In this document: positions 1 through 13,559 of the stretch, piece after piece | Layout of the letters: every line of letters starts with the position of its first letter | Position numbering within the stretch: the stretch's first letter is position 1 | Source: Macrostomum hystrix | Taxonomy: Eukaryota; Platyhelminthes; Macrostomidae | Direction: 5' to 3' | Assembly: GCA_950097015.1 (NCBI GenBank) | Contig: CATNEN010000025.1 | Coordinates: 5,260,001 to 5,324,000 of the forward strand | DNA length: 64,000 nt | Made by a program: the position numbers and the translations under genes | The notes under the pieces: model-generated | The model's input: the letters and a program-made list of their open reading frames with translations, nothing else | Database searches by the model: none | What the model was told of the DNA's origin: nothing

Positions 1-2156
1 TGGTACTAGTAAGTAATCAATATAGCAATGCTAGGCAAATACTACAAATATATATAAAGATTCTAGCCTAATAGCATTTTGATATAATAGCTTGTTAGTC
101 TAACAAGCAAATCAATTTTAACTTTTTGATTTTTAGTTTAATATAATACTCCCAATAATAACTAATAGAAACAAAATGTTTGTCTTTGGCCAATTCATCA
201 ATAATTAATTTATACATAATAATATAATATAATTATTAAGAGATATACTGTGGCATTCTGCACTATTCATAGCCCAGGCAATAAGAAAATTAACTAGCTA
301 GTCATACTGGAATAAAAATTAGCAAATTAGCTATCTAGATAGAATAGGTAGCAAAAAAAGTGTACATGTTGAATAAAAGAGTAAATTTGTCTAATTCATG
401 CAGTATATGCCTTAGTGATATTCCAAAAGTGATTTTTCTCTTGAAATGAAAAATGAAAGAGACAGGTTTATAACTTTGAAATAGAAAACTAAATTTTCCA
501 GAATTAGAACTTCCTAAGACCTAAGATATTCTGTTAGCACTGCCTAATTGTTCACATTAGCTAATGGTTCAAGTTCGAGTTTTTTGTGTTTGCTTGAGTG
601 TTTATATTTTCATTATACGAATAGTTATGTCTACTATATATTGCACTGGGCCTTTAATTGAGAGATGATATGAAGAAACACATTTTTACCTATCTGTTGC
701 ACTATTTTGTCAAACATTTTGGTTGGACAAATACAATCTAGTCTGCTTACATTTGCATAAATGGCCAACTTAGGAACATTTCTCTTTCTGTAGGATACCA
801 CTGTTGGATAATTGAATTATTTGTGTCTGCATTGACTTGATATGACAATGGTACTTTGGTTATTGTGTTGAAATTTTAGCACAACTCATTAAAAATAATG
901 GGACTTGTGAGTTGTTGATATCATCTAACATGTCAATGACATTGCTCAACACAATATCTGTATCCTTCAAGGTCAACTTTATAGACCTATCCTCAAAAAT
1001 AGCAGTTGCTGTGCAATTAAATGCAATTTTGGTTTCAAGTCCAAAATTTGGTAATAAAAACTGATTTGAAGATTCAAAGACTTGAATTTATGATCACTAA
1101 CCTCCCAACACAAAATTGACTAATTGTTGTAAATTGTGGTAAATTGTTGATTTAATCACAAACCTCAAAATTTGACCATTGAGTTCAATGAAAACCATAC
1201 ATATGCAACCTCCCAAATCTTAGCCAGCCGTGCAACTTAGTTTTTGCTCTATTTACGACTTAGTGTCCTCTCATTTGCTCTATTTTTTCTCTCCCCTTAT
1301 TCTTCTTCTTCACACTTTCCTTTTTTGTCCCTTGGTCCCCCCTTTGATTTTTTTGTGCTTGGCTGATTGGTTTTTGTGACTTACCTTGCTTGGCACTCGT
1401 TTCACCTGGCCAGTTCGGCCAGGTTGGCCAGGTGTTGCGCATGTATGATGAAAACTTTGTAAGGCATGATTATCGCATTTTTAAGATTCAAAAGAACATT
1501 TTAAAGCCAGTTTAAATCATTTTAGGCCTAAGCAAATCAAATATACTGCATATGTCTATATATGTACATACCAGGTGGAAACTGGTTTGTACACCAACTT
1601 GATTTACTTACACTAATGTATGCCAAGTCTATGCCAATGGCCATTGAAGACAGCCAACAGGCCTCTTTCCAGACTATGGCACTCATGATCATGAAGGTGC
1701 ACTTGCAACCTTGCACTGAATTCTAAGAATATATACTTAGTGCTTGATGTGAATACTGAGTATAAGAGTATATTATGTACATAGATAGATCCAATAGTAA
1801 TAAGCAATTAGTCCTTAAAGTTGCTAACAAGAGCCAATTTACTTTATAGACATTTGTTATAGGGCTAACTTAATTCTACTGCTGTCACCAAAGTTGTTGT
1901 AGGGCTATTTTATAATATTTAATAATCTCACTGACTGTCACTACTAAATTCCTAATAATGCCACCAAAGTTGTTCTAGGCTTTTTTTATTTAAGTACTAT
2001 CTTATGTCAATCTTTATTATTGTCTTTACTTTATTCGCTTTATTTCAATTTCAATTGGTAGCGTTTTATGTATTCAATCTGGTAGCGTTATAATATGGCC
2101 TGTATTTATCTCCTCCATTTGTTTCTTACTTATAACTTCTTCTATATCGGTCTTTA
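1..2156. other. AT-rich intergenic DNA, no gene seen
   Basis: Visibly AT-rich sequence with frequent stop codons in all frames. The short ORFs here have low-complexity or random composition and no recognisable domain. I see no repeat array, tRNA or SINE. Confidence 0.6.
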
Positions 2157-2283
2157 TTCGTCTTTATCACTCTTTATCTGTCTTTATCTGTCTTTATCAC
2201 TCTTCAATTACTCTTCAACTCAGTCTTCAATTCAGTCTTCAGTTCAGTCTTCAATTCAGTCTTTAATTCAGTCTTCAGTCCGT
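2157..2283 (+). repeat. Short 12-bp minisatellite
   Basis: Five clean 12-bp units (consensus CAGTCTTCAATT) run from 2221 to 2280. Before them is a degenerate TCTTTATCTG-type stretch. The unit shares ATTCAGTCT with the reverse complement of the 31.6-kb array unit, so the two may be one dispersed family. Confidence 0.8.
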
Positions 2284-4456
2284 CTTGGGCTTTCCAGTGG
2301 ATCTAGAGTTACAGCTTTCCTTCACTCTATTTACTTCTCTTTCGCAATGTCTCTTTTGCAATGTCTCTTTCGCAAATAACTTCAATATGAACACTTTAAG
2401 ATTCAAGCTTTTCTTTACTTTGAACTCTTTTCCTAATCAAGGTGGTACAAGTTGGTTTTTCTCTCTTTGCTTTGGGTGTATTTATATATACTAAAATTCC
2501 CTTCATCTCTGTGACTTCAGTATAACTATTATAATTTTCGGTGCAGACAAACAAATGGTGCATTAAAACAAAATTTATATAACATTAAAACAAAAATATT
2601 TAATTTCGCGGAAACACTTTCTAGGAAAAATAAAACAATCGGAAACCCTATCTCACATTTATAGACTAACCCATTTAGGCCAATAAAGCCTGTGTAATTA
2701 TAAGAAAAATTCTAGAATGTGCAATACAACTATTCTTGGTCTTCTAATTTTTCTTTTATTTTTTTAACTTTAAAGCCTGCATAAGAAACATTGTTAGTGC
2801 ACACCCTAGCCTTCACATCTTTTTTCAGGTGTGCATCCAAAAAGATCCAAAAAGACTAGGCCTGTATAATATATGGAGTATAAGTAAAGCAAACTAAAAA
2901 ATAGGGTATGTATAGCAATGCCATAGCAGTAGCATATTTCAAAATAGCTATAGAGGAGGAATTCAGTCACAGATTTATTTCTTTATTGTGATAAGCCAAG
3001 CTAGGAGTAAGACTCAGGTTAGGGGGTAGGTCCCATTTAATAACTTGCTAAATGTTAAGTATCTACAAATATTGCAGTGCAGTATGTATTGGTATTTATT
3101 AACTTACTTGATAATTATTGTTTGTGTTATCAATTCACAGAAAAACGCGAAAAATTCAATAAAATGGTTACAACAAATACAAAATCACTTCTAGTCGGCT
3201 AAATGAAGTGACGTACGTCGTCGTCATCGTCGCATTTTAAATTAAGCTGTAAAGCCATATTAACTAAATAAACTCTATATTTTGCAAAGCAAGGGTACAA
3301 AAGCCCGGATGCCCAAATTAATTCCTTTAAACAGTACTGAATATGAATTTTTTCTAGATCTTAACTAATAAAGGCTCAAATACAGAAGAATAAATTCCCG
3401 GGTTTCATTCTAAATATCCAAGTGCACCACTTCATGGCAATTCTTAATAAGAGCGCCCCTAAAAACTTAACAGTGATCCCTCTGTGATCTCTTCTAAATT
3501 ATAATTAAAGAATAATTGCTGGTTTATTCGCTTTGATTTATTTGTTTTTAGTTTAAAAAACATTAATGCATTGCACCCGAAAATACCTGCAGTTGGATGG
3601 ATGGATTTCCGTTGTTGAGGGATTTTCCTGAAGTTTACTACTAGTTCTTCCTCGAGCTCGAATATAGAATCTTTAGCATCATAAGAACAGTTGCTAACTT
3701 TCTTTAATAGTGTAATTCTGCGTTAAAACAATTGTTTAAAATGCATTATGTAAGAGTTTGATCATTTAAGCAATGATCGAAAAGTCGTTAAATTATTACT
3801 TATTGCAGCTAGGTATCTGTTATTGCACGGCTATAATAACAAATACTAAATGAGCGTTTGATTGAGTTCATGACAAAAAGCGTTTCAACTGATTTGTGGA
3901 GACCGTATTGCTTGGATAATGTGCATGCCTTTCAATCATTCTTCTTCTCTTCTCTCTCACGCAATCTCGACGATGCGTTCTCGTTCTTGTGACATTTTTA
4001 CCATATAAGAACTCCATAGGCTAGCTGACGTTGTGAGACGCAGCAGCCTCAGGAAGCCGGAGCTTTCCGCCCTATGGACGTCACACACGGCTTGCTTTAG
4101 GCACCCTTTTTTGCCAGTCCAATGTCATGAGCTCTTGGCATTTGACTTTTCAGGCGCCCCCTCCAATCCAATCATTCAGCTGTATTGTGCAGTCGGAGTG
4201 GCCTCTTTAACTCACCTGCTTCAATGAGTCTCCCAGCTGCTTCCGCCTTTCAATCTGCTCAAATTCCGTCACTTGGCCTAGCACTGCTGCGTGAAGCTTT
4301 CTTGGTGTTCTAAGAGCGATTCCCGTTTCGATATCAGTTGGTTGGCTCTCAATTTGTTCTAAAACAAAATATACTCGTAGTTCATAACTTATTGTTTGGT
4401 AAACTGCCTGTAGACTTATTTTTTTGGTTTACGTATTCACTAAATCTAAAGTAATT
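2284..4456. other. Intergenic DNA, AT-rich to about 3.9 kb
   Basis: No supportable gene. A short CGT/CAT triplet run lies at about 3214-3234. Base composition becomes more balanced after about 3.9 kb, which may mark a domain boundary. Short ORFs here have no recognisable motif. Confidence 0.55.
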
Positions 4457-4810
4457 AGACAGGAGAGAGATAAGACAGTGCAGATATGAAAAAGGGAGAG
4501 ATAAGACAGGGGACGGGGGGAGATGGGAAGAGATGATACAAGGGGGAGAATTGAGACAGAGGAGAGATGAGAAAGGGGGAAATGAGATAGGGGAGAGATG
4601 AGAAAAGGAAGAGATGAGACAGGCGAGAGATGATACAGGAGAGTGATGACACAAAGGATAAATGAGACAGGGAAGATAATGACTTGACTTTATGACTTTA
4701 TGACTTAATGACTTTATGGACAGGAGAGAGATGAGAAGAAGGAGAAATGAGACAGGAGAGAGATAAGACAGGAGAGATGAGACAGAGGAGAGATGAGACA
4801 GGGGAGAGAA
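4457..4810. repeat. Degenerate purine-rich minisatellite, 16-bp unit
   Basis: Diverged tandem units around GAGACAGAGGAGAGAT, interrupted at 4681-4720 by a short ATGACTTT-type sub-repeat. The same 16-bp unit builds the much larger and cleaner array at 58489-59763. The open frame on the minus strand (202 aa, Ser/Leu/Pro-rich) is translated repeat, not a gene. Confidence 0.85.
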
Positions 4811-6058
4811 TTGATGCTTGGAGTCCCTGAATTTAGGAGCTTTATGGGCCTGATCTTGCAAATCCGGACAGTAAGTACTCGTATGAAAGCGAATATATTT
4901 CTCGAGAATTTGATTAGTTGTAGGAATTAGCGGATTAGGAGCCAACATTGAGCGTGTCCTTCTTATCACAGGACTAGTTATGTCGAACAATCATTACGAA
5001 GGTGGGTTTGTCGTTAATTTTGCTTGCAGAAATCAGCAGGCTTTTGGACCAGTCTGAGCAGCTGGACTGACCAAGACTGAGCAGCCGATGGTGGCGGGTG
5101 AGAGGTGGCGCAGGATGGTTCAATCAATAAATATGAGCGATCCGGCAGCTGCGTGCTTGAGGCCGTCCCTCCCTGACTCCGCTGCGGCCTCGGAGGCCAG
5201 AAGTGAATTTATGGCTCAAGGGTTGCAGTGCTAGCTGGCTGCATGCAGTATAGATGCCACTCCTCCTCTGTCTCTCTCCAAAGCCCCATCGCTCAGAGGC
5301 TGCAGCTTCACATCCGCAATTAGCCTCGCAAAAAAACTGCGCGGTGGACTCCGCAGTCGGTCGGGATGAGGGGGATAGCTGCTATAACTCTGACTGCTTT
5401 AGTTCGTCATGCAGAGCCGCCAAAGCATCGCTGCCATGCAGTTTTGTGTCCGAAGGGCCCGCGCGGTCCCAATCCACCAGATCCCCATCTCGTTGTCTCC
5501 TTTCTCTCTCTCTCTCTCTTATGCATGTGAATTGGTTAGTTTATACTCGGGCCACTCAAGCTCCGCTGCATTGAAAGATGCAGGCAGATTTTTTCAGTAT
5601 ATGAGGCAACTGCGTGTCATTAGACTTGATCAAATTACTCCCAATATTTGGGTCAGCCAAGCATGCGGCGTTAGTCGACAGATTGGGTACAGAGCTTTCT
5701 CACTGAGACAGCTTCAGTATCTGAAGTGGTACTCAGCTAAGGAGTGCGGATTTATTTGGGAGCATGGCTTGTGACTCTGTCATGGACTATGACATTCCTA
5801 TAGAGTCAGTGAGCTCTGAAATATGCACGTAGGCTTTGTCAAACTCTCTGGATTGTACATCAATTACAGGTATACTGTATTAATCAGTTTTTTCCTCAAT
5901 TGCTTCCTGCTTTGATTATCATTTGCCATGTCAGTCAATCGTGGGGTTGCTGCTTGAATTCATACGTTAGAAAAAAGTTTGTCCTTTCTCTAAAAAAGAA
6001 GCTATATCGTTATATCGTTTCTTTTCCTGAAACCATGCACTGAATCATCCCGTGTTTC
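4811..6058. other. Intergenic DNA, no gene seen
   Basis: Balanced base composition with a CT dinucleotide run at about 5499-5520. Two overlapping ORFs (5254-5574 and 5409-5774) show no domain, signal peptide or codon bias and are not called. Confidence 0.5.
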
Positions 6059-6290
6059 GCACAGACGCACACAGGTGTGTACATCTACCCTGATTTTCTC
6101 ATCATCAGGCAGTGTACGCTCTCACTACTGTGCCTTGAAGGTTGGCCTTCAAGGACGCAACTTGCACGACAAACCTTCGAGACTTCTCTCCGCGGCTGCG
6201 CCCCAAATAAATGCGGCCTCGTCGGATCGCAGAATCGAGACTAGGGAGCTTTGTGCCTGAGGTAAACGCGTTAAACCGCATGCCACTCAT
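6059..6290 (-). mobile_element. SINE-B copy 1, 3'-truncated
   Basis: Reading the minus strand from 6290, there is a tRNA-like head (box A-like TGGCATGCGGTTTA, box B-like GTCTCGATTCTG at 6230-6241). It is followed by the family body (GGGGCGCAGCCGCGGAGAG, then a palindrome-like GGCCTTCAAGG segment, then the TGATGAGAAAATCAGGG region). The body ends in CACACCTGTGTGCG. The distal part present in the 11.1- and 56.2-kb copies is missing. Divergence from those copies suggests an older insertion. Confidence 0.75.
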
Positions 6291-9200
6291 CCCCTGATTA
6301 ATGACCATGTGTCCACCTAGCCACTGACTATTAATTTTATTGGACTGCATGGAGCTATGAAAACAATTTTTTTTGTTTTGCACCCTCCAGTCTCACCGAC
6401 AGTTTGAGGACTTTGAAGAAGGCACAGTCATGAGTGGAGAGAATGAGGAGATTGGCTACACTGCTATTATAGACTATGTAATTTTTGTTACAGTTGCTAA
6501 ACGCAGGCCGGTAGATATGAATGTTGCCACTGTGAACAAAGCAGACTATACATTATTAACTGCCGGCCTCAGCCTGTTAAGTATTCGCACCCCCCATATC
6601 TCAACTCTTCTGAGCTCCGTCAAAAAATAGCGGCTTTCGGTTGAATTGGCGCCTAAAAACATGCGTGGGTTGTTGAGGCGACCCTGTGGGCTGCACGCCA
6701 CCTTGCCAGCCCTTCCGATCAGAGGCGCTATAGGGGGGCGTTGTTTTTCGAAGAGCGGTAGCCAGGTCCAAAGCTAAATAGCCCTGTAGCGATTACGCAA
6801 TCGGCCGATGTGTTGCGGGGCCGGGAGGAGAGTGCGCTGCTCTCTGCTCTCGCTGTTTTGGTGCGGGTGCGAAGCTTCTCTGTGCTCGAGTCCCACCCTC
6901 ACGCATGAGTGACAGGCGTGAAAGAAGCTTTGATCAAAAGCCACATGCAGGCAGGCCACAGCAAGAGTCCAAAACCATTGCTATAGGCTATTGAGAGAGA
7001 TCGCGAGAGAGGTAGGGGAGGGGGCGGCGTCGAGCTAATTTTCGACAGCATAGTCCAGCAACAAATTCAGCATGCCGCAAATCATATCGCGCTTCGTTGA
7101 ATATGCAATTGCTCTCGCAGGCTTGCTGACTTGGCGCCCTGTGACAGCTGGCCTGACAGCTTAATATCAAATTTAAATTTAGCGCTTCAATGAAACTTGT
7201 TATATAAATGCCAGAAACTTCCGTTCGTCTGTCTGGCACCGTTCGACTATGCCTGCACATGGCTTCGACTTGGGTTTAGACAGAACAGAACTGGTCATCC
7301 TACCATTATTTGCTCTTCATGAGAATTCCTGCTGGTATCCTCCTCCCTCTGTGTGAACCGCCTTTCTAGTCTTAATTGCAGGGGAGATTGCTGACAATTT
7401 CTGACTCTCGTCAGCGCTTTTTGATGTACGAGCGTATTGCCCAATTTCATAATTTCGTTGCTTGGAAAATTGGAATCCTAGCTCTACTTTAACAAATTAA
7501 AATTCAATGCGTTACTTGGTCTGTCTTACAAAATGTAACTTTCTGTCTGGCGCATAAACAGTATGTACAAACCTTGTGAATCAGTGAGCTTGTGCTATAC
7601 TTAAATGAAACTGTAATCAGGTGGAAGGCTGTAGTTTGGATGTACTTATGCCCAAAAAATAATTCTAGAGTAAATCATGCATGACGAGATATGCGTTTGT
7701 TTTACACAGGCTGTTGCAGCATAAATGAATACATTTACGCTCGTTGCAATATAGCATCTGTGATTAAACAATCTGCATTACGCACTTTGTTTCAATGATT
7801 GGCATCCATGCGTAACAATTTTCACCGCTACAGCTCTGCGACTGGTTCGCACAGCCAAGTTCTCTCCTTTGAAGATCAGCATAGCGGCAAATTCCTGGAA
7901 TGAGATGCATGCCCACCTTCATTTCAGACTGCTAGAACTATAAGGCTATGTGTAGCAGTGTACTCGCCGGTGTTAAATTAGAGAAAGAACAGCAACTCAA
8001 TCGGTTGGATACTGCACAAGGCCGAGTAGGATGACTCATGGCTCCCTTGACTCGCCTGTCCCTCACATTTCTAGTGTAGACGCATAAAAAATCCTGAAAA
8101 GAACGAAAGAAAAGAGACCGACACACTCCATCCTCCCACGGCTGTCGCTGTTCTCTCTCACGGCTTGGTGAATCTCCAACGCTCTAACATGTCGCAGCGG
8201 GGCTCGTTATGCTCTTCACTTGAAGTTGTCAAAGTCCTGGCCTCGATATTCATCAACTGCGCCGCCTCCAGTCCTCATTTAGTTTTGTTATTCGCGCTCT
8301 CTATTATTAATTCTCTTTTCAGATCTCGACAGCTCGGTCTATTGTATAGACAATGCATTCCCCATCAAAGACCATTGGGGATGACTTTGGTTGTCGCCCG
8401 TGGCAGATTGCCCATCAAATAAAAAAAGCACCAGAGGCATTGTCTGACCAAGCCGAGCGAGATTGAAGTGGCAGCGGACAACTGCAGCTTTGCGAAGCGA
8501 TTCGAGAAAATTATATGAGAAAGAGAATAAGAAAATGTATGTACGTCTATATGTTTCATGCAGCTTTTATGGATAGTTGAATGAAGCATGCTCGTTGTGC
8601 CACAGTCCATTCTATATCTATATGAAAACAGCCAACAGGCTGCGGCAAGTCTGTAACAAACAGTGAAATGCTAACTTAAGACTGGCCCTTAATTACTACT
8701 GCTTAACTGCAACAGCAGCAACAGTACCAGCAGCTGCTGCAGCAGCCCAATTTCTGCCTCATTTGTTACCCTCCCCAAACTAAATAAGTCTGTTATTGTT
8801 TGATGTAGGCCGCTGAAGAGTCATTGCACAATTTTTGTCTGTCGAACAAAAAAACTTAGATACATGGTGTTTGACTGCCAACGTGTCTTCATTTCCTAGA
8901 GCACTAACTGAACTTGTCTGAATGAAAATTTCCAACCAAATGCACCGCATCATAAAAAGCTAGTTTTTTCGAAGAAGACGTTAAAACAAGACTTATTTAG
9001 TTACATACATAATAAGTTAAATACATAACAAAGAAGCAAAACTATGTATCACAATGTGAATAAAAAGCGAATATTAAAGATATTCCTCCACTCTTTGTGC
9101 TCCAAAAAATATGTGCTCTAATTTTAATTTAGAAGACGAGGAGATGTGTTTTTTTAGAAACAAAATTAATTACGAATAAAAGCTGTACACCCGCATATCC

Positions 9201-11037
9201 TAAAGGCATCAATTGAGACATCACTTGATGAATAGGATTTTTTTACTCTGAAGCAGAAAGAGGAGCAAAGGCAGATGGTGCCTGGTTAAGAGCTTATGAA
9301 AACTAAAAAAGCCCCATGTATCGGTACCGTTACGACATAGACTATCCTATGCTGCGTAGAAAACAATTGGAGGCCACCAGCAAAGCCAGAGGCATCAGAG
9401 TTTCTCACGGCGCACCTGTCAGGCAGTTTTTGTTGCTCCCACTGTGCCTCAGTGCGGATTGCAGCAGGAGTTCCGCCCTGATTTTTTTCTGCTTTTATTT
9501 CCCAAATTCTTTGCTTTTTTCTCCTTCGGTGTCGGCTGATCTGTGCCCAAGCCATTATTTTTCTCTGTAGTCCTAGCTGACTTCACAGAGCACGCTCTAG
9601 ATTACCCTCCAGTGATATTCCATTGTTAACATGACCTAGCATTGTGAGTGTTTCTTTTCTTTGGAAAAACTTCCTGGACCACATGGCCCTTCTATATTGG
9701 GCCCAGACCGGCTGCATACTCAAAGAAATAATAAGACCTCAGTCATGAATTTACGGAGTTTAAGGTTGGGGCCTTGTGACCACTGTCCTCAATCATTCAC
9801 GGTTGCCTGAGTCCCATGCAGTTGTGCACGTCAGACTCAGAACACACGAATCCTGCAGCTTCTGCCCAGTGCAGCCAGCGGTGTCAATATCTATTGTGAT
9901 TTTTTTATGCTATCAACGTTCATAGAGTTTAACCACCAACAAAAAATGTAACCGGCAACTCAGCCATGGCTGCATGGTTGATCAAATTCAATTCAGGATA
10001 GTGGCGGCGATTCAAATATAGAAAAGTCTTCTTTTGAGCGATCCATTCTGTATATTTAAATAGTTGGCCTGAATACAGTGGATATGGGTTGACTGCATAG
10101 CCGAGCGAGTGCCAGTGATTGAATGGCGAGCTATCTATGTCATTGTGGACGAGCTCGCTCCGCAGCTGTTCTCCAATGCGTATTTTACTCGCAATATCCA
10201 TCATTTTGTGTCAATATAACAGCTATACGAGCTGCGTGTATAAAGCGGTCAGCACTGAATATCTTCTGTCTTAGCTTGCTTAGATTTTAATGAAGAATCC
10301 TCTTTCTAACCCTAAGGGGGTTGGGTTCTTGTCAATTTAGCGTCACAACACGCCGCTCCCCTAGTTAATAACGTCATCTCTCTATCAAACGTCGGGCTTT
10401 ACACTTCAATTCGAAATGGAGATTTCGAAACCGCAAATCGGACAGTTCGGACATTGAATATCGCTTTCAATTTCGAAGAATCTGGACAGGCCCGCCTGTG
10501 TCAGTCAGGGGATTATTTGTAGGTAAAGCCTAACAGATCCTTTAGGCCCGCTGTGACTCACTGCGAACACCCCCCTCGGGGCTTCCAGAGTGAGTGGGAG
10601 GGCCGCCCGACTGCACACAGACCGCGCAATGAGGCCTATCTCTTAGCATCTATATTGGGGGGGGGGTAGGTTTCAAGTTTCGCTTCGAGTATCGTCTACA
10701 ATATAGTATAAGCGGATTAGCACGGATCACGACCTGCAGAATTGGTAGCTTGTATTGCCCTGCGGCCCGTTATTAACGCGCTATCGTAAAAGTAAGGCGC
10801 TAAATTTAAACAGAGTATTGGCGAAGGGGCTGAGGTCCGTGCGCTAATTCATATTGCTATAAACTTGTTGGGCCACCTGAATCCTCATCTGCATGGCAGT
10901 CAGAACAGGCCAGACTTCAGCTAAAGATTATGGCTGACTGGGAGTTGACTCATTTAGTTCGAGATGTATAAAATCATTATATGGCTTTTGCTGGAAGCTT
11001 CCACAGCTAAATTAAGTGTGACGAGATTGTACGCTCG
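6291..11037. other. Intergenic DNA, no gene seen
   Basis: Minor features only: a CAG/CTG-rich patch at 8706-8750 and a run of ten G at 10657-10666. ORFs of up to 91 codons on both strands have no recognisable motif. Small exons of a gene with long introns cannot be excluded by eye. Confidence 0.5.
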
Positions 11038-11121
11038 TGATGGCATGCTTGTGAGATGGCTGGATGCTGAGATGGCATAGCGGTGAGATGGAACGATACT
11101 GAAATGACATGGTTGTGGGAT
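11038..11121. repeat. Degenerate left edge of the 34-bp minisatellite
   Basis: Two to three diverged units of the array that resumes at 11491 (recurring GTGAGATGG and GATGCTGA). The segment is cut off from the main array by the SINE-B insertion at 11122-11490. It ends in a 14-bp sequence (11108-11121, CATGGTTGTGGGAT) that recurs exactly at 11490-11503. Confidence 0.8.
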
Positions 11122-11490
11122 ATATTTTATATTTTATAATTGCAGGAGGGCTGCGGGCTGTGGCACATCATTCGGTGACATTAGACCCGCAGCCAGCGAG
11201 GAGGCAATTCTGCCCATTTCGCTGACTCCTGAGCACACACGCACACAGATACTGTACCCAGGCATACGCTCACACAGGTGTGTACATCTGCCCTGACTTT
11301 CTCATCGTCAGGCAGTGTACATTTCACTGTGCCTTGGAGGTTGGCCCTCAAGGGCGTAAATTGCACGACCAGCCCACAAGCCTTCTCTCCGCGGCTGCGC
11401 CGCAAATAAATGTGGCCTCGCCGTGGTGCGAAACTTAGGGACCGTGGTGCGAGAGGCAAACGCGATAACCGCTCTGCCACCGAACCCCCC
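11122..11490 (-). mobile_element. SINE-B copy 2, near full length
   Basis: On the minus strand, starting near 11490: box A-like TGGCAGAGCGGTTA, then GCGTTTGCCTCTCGCACCACG, a degenerate box B, the GCGGCGCAGCCGCGGAGAG body, and the distal CGCTGGCTGCGGGTCTAATG segment. It ends in an AT-rich tail at about 11122-11140. It is flanked by a 14-bp direct repeat (11108-11121 and 11490-11503) that can be read as a target-site duplication. The same motif also belongs to the surrounding minisatellite, so the duplication is not independent proof. Confidence 0.8.
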
Positions 11491-12930
11491 ATGGTTGTGG
11501 GATGGCTGCATGTTGAAATGGCATGGTTGTGAGATGGTACGATGCTGAAATGGCATGGTTGTGAGATGGTACGATGCTGAAATGCCATGGTGTTGTGAGA
11601 AGGCACGATGCTGAAATGGCATGGTGTTGTGAGAAGGCACGATGCTGAAATGCCATGGTGTTGTGAGATGGTACGATGCTGAAATGCCATGGTGTTGTGA
11701 GATGGTACGATGCTGAAATGGCATGGTGTTGTGAGATGGCACGATCCTGAAATGGCATGGTGTTGTGAGATGGCACGATGCTGAAATTGCATGGTGTTGT
11801 GAGATGGTACGATGCTGAAATGCCATGGTGTTGTGAGATGGCACGATGCTGAAATGCCATGGTGTTGTGAGATGGCACGATGCTGAAATGCCATGGTGTT
11901 GTGAGATGGCACGATGCTGAAATGGCATGGTGTTGTGAGATGGCACGATGCTGAAATGCCATGGTGTTGTGAGATGGTACGATGCTGAAATGCCATGGTG
12001 TTGTGAGATGGTACGATGCTGAAATGGCTGGTGTTGTGAGATGGCACGATCCTGAAATGGCATGGTGTTGTGAGATGGCACGATGCTGAAATGCCATGGT
12101 GTTGTGAGATGGCACGATGCTGAAATGCCATGGTGTTGTGAGATGGCACGATGCTGAAATGCCATGGTGTTGTGAGATGGTACGATGCTGAAATGGCATG
12201 GTGTTGTGAGATGGCACGATCCTGAAATGGCATGGTGTTGTGAGATGGCACGATGCTGAAATGGCATGGTGTTGTGAGATGGTACGATGCTGAAATGCCA
12301 TGGTGTTGTGAGATGGCACGATGCTGAAATGCCATGGTGTTGTGAGATGGCACGATGCTGAAATGCCATGGTGTTGTGAGATGGCACGATGCTGAAATGC
12401 CATGGTGTTGTGAGATGGCACGATGCTGAAATGCCATGGTGTTGTGAGATGGTACGATGCTGAAATGCCATGGTGTTGTGAGATGGTACGATGCTGAAAT
12501 GGCTGGTGTTGTGAGATGGCACGATGCTGAAATGCCATGGTGTTGTGAGATGGCACGATGCTGAAATGCCATGGTGTTGTGAGATGGCACGATGCTGAAA
12601 TGCCATGGTGTTGTGAGATGGTACGATGCTGAAATGGCTGGTGTTGTGAGATGGCACGATCCTGAAATGGCATGGTGTTGTGAGATGGCACGATGCTGAA
12701 ATGGCATGGTGTTGTGAGATGGTACGATGCTGAAATGCCATGGTGTTGTGAGATGGCACGATGCTGAAATGCCATGGTGTTGTGAGATGGCACGATGCTG
12801 AAATGCCATGGTGTTGTGAGATGGCACGATGCTGAAATGCCATGGTGTTGTGAGATGGCACGATGCTGAAATTGCATGGTGTTTTGAGATGACTTGATGC
12901 TGGCATGGTTATAAGATGGCACGATGTAGA
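11491..12930. repeat. 34-bp minisatellite, about 42 units
   Basis: Tandem 34-bp units each contain ATGGTGTTGTGAGATGG and CACGATGCTGAAATG. Variants alternate GCACGATG/GTACGATG, GATGCTG/GATCCTG and GCCATGG/GGCATGG, and a few units are shortened (ATGGCTGGTG). Variant order suggests multi-unit block duplications. Because 34 is not a multiple of three and the minus strand lacks stops, all three minus frames read through as one cyclic peptide. These ORFs of 495-586 codons are artefacts. Confidence 0.95.
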
Positions 12931-13439
12931 CATTGTATGTTTTTTAGATCCCGAAATGAGTAAGGTTTGAGAGTTTGTGACGGCACTGTGGTTAGCTGGT
13001 ATGGTATCATGGCCATTCATTACCATTTGCACACAATTCACTTTTCTGTGTTGAACACTGACAAGCATTCTCTCGATTCCCGACTATATTATCCTTTAAA
13101 AAATGCCATTCCTCTCTAGCACCCTTCCTCCGACCAGCGAATGTAATTACCCTCCTGTTCGCCTCGACCTTCTCCGTTGGGAAAATGCCATTTCGCCTGT
13201 TGATCATTGGTGAGCCGTTTTGTTGAAATTTACATACTTTGGCTGAAGAAATTTGCATATTGCTAGTCAGGAAAAGTTTATAGCTGCATGTCCCGCTAGC
13301 AAGTCAACAGTCAAGTCAATATAATAGGAAAAATATATTTTACTGACACGTGTTGCCTGTTCAAGCGTCTAAATGTTTCCTATGTTGGATTTCTTTAATT
13401 ACACTAAATCTGAACAATATCATTGTGAGAATTTATTTT

Positions 13440-13512
13440 TCGAAACTTTATTTAGGCTAGGATTCGAACTCACGCAAGCAGCGAGTTTTCCTTAAGGCCG
13501 TGTACTTTAGTT
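13440..13512 (-). other. tRNA-like remnant (Leu/Ser type)
   Basis: The minus strand reads a long variable-arm-like stretch (CTCGCTGCTTGCGTG), then box B-like AGTTCGAATCCTAG, then an AT-rich end. This resembles the 3' half of a long-variable-arm tRNA or the head of a tRNA-derived SINE. No good acceptor stem or box A is visible, so it is more likely a SINE fragment than a functional tRNA gene. Confidence 0.3.
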
Positions 13513-13559
13513 GTCAATAATTCTGGTTCTTGTTTTGATGGCGCTAGTTCTATATACTT

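Noticed and set aside
5254-5774. Overlapping ORFs of 106 and 121 codons
   Set aside because: Low-complexity Ser-rich or random composition. No domain or splice signals.
11181-13068. Three overlapping minus-strand ORFs of 495-586 codons
   Set aside because: Frame-independent translation of the 34-bp minisatellite, ending inside a SINE.
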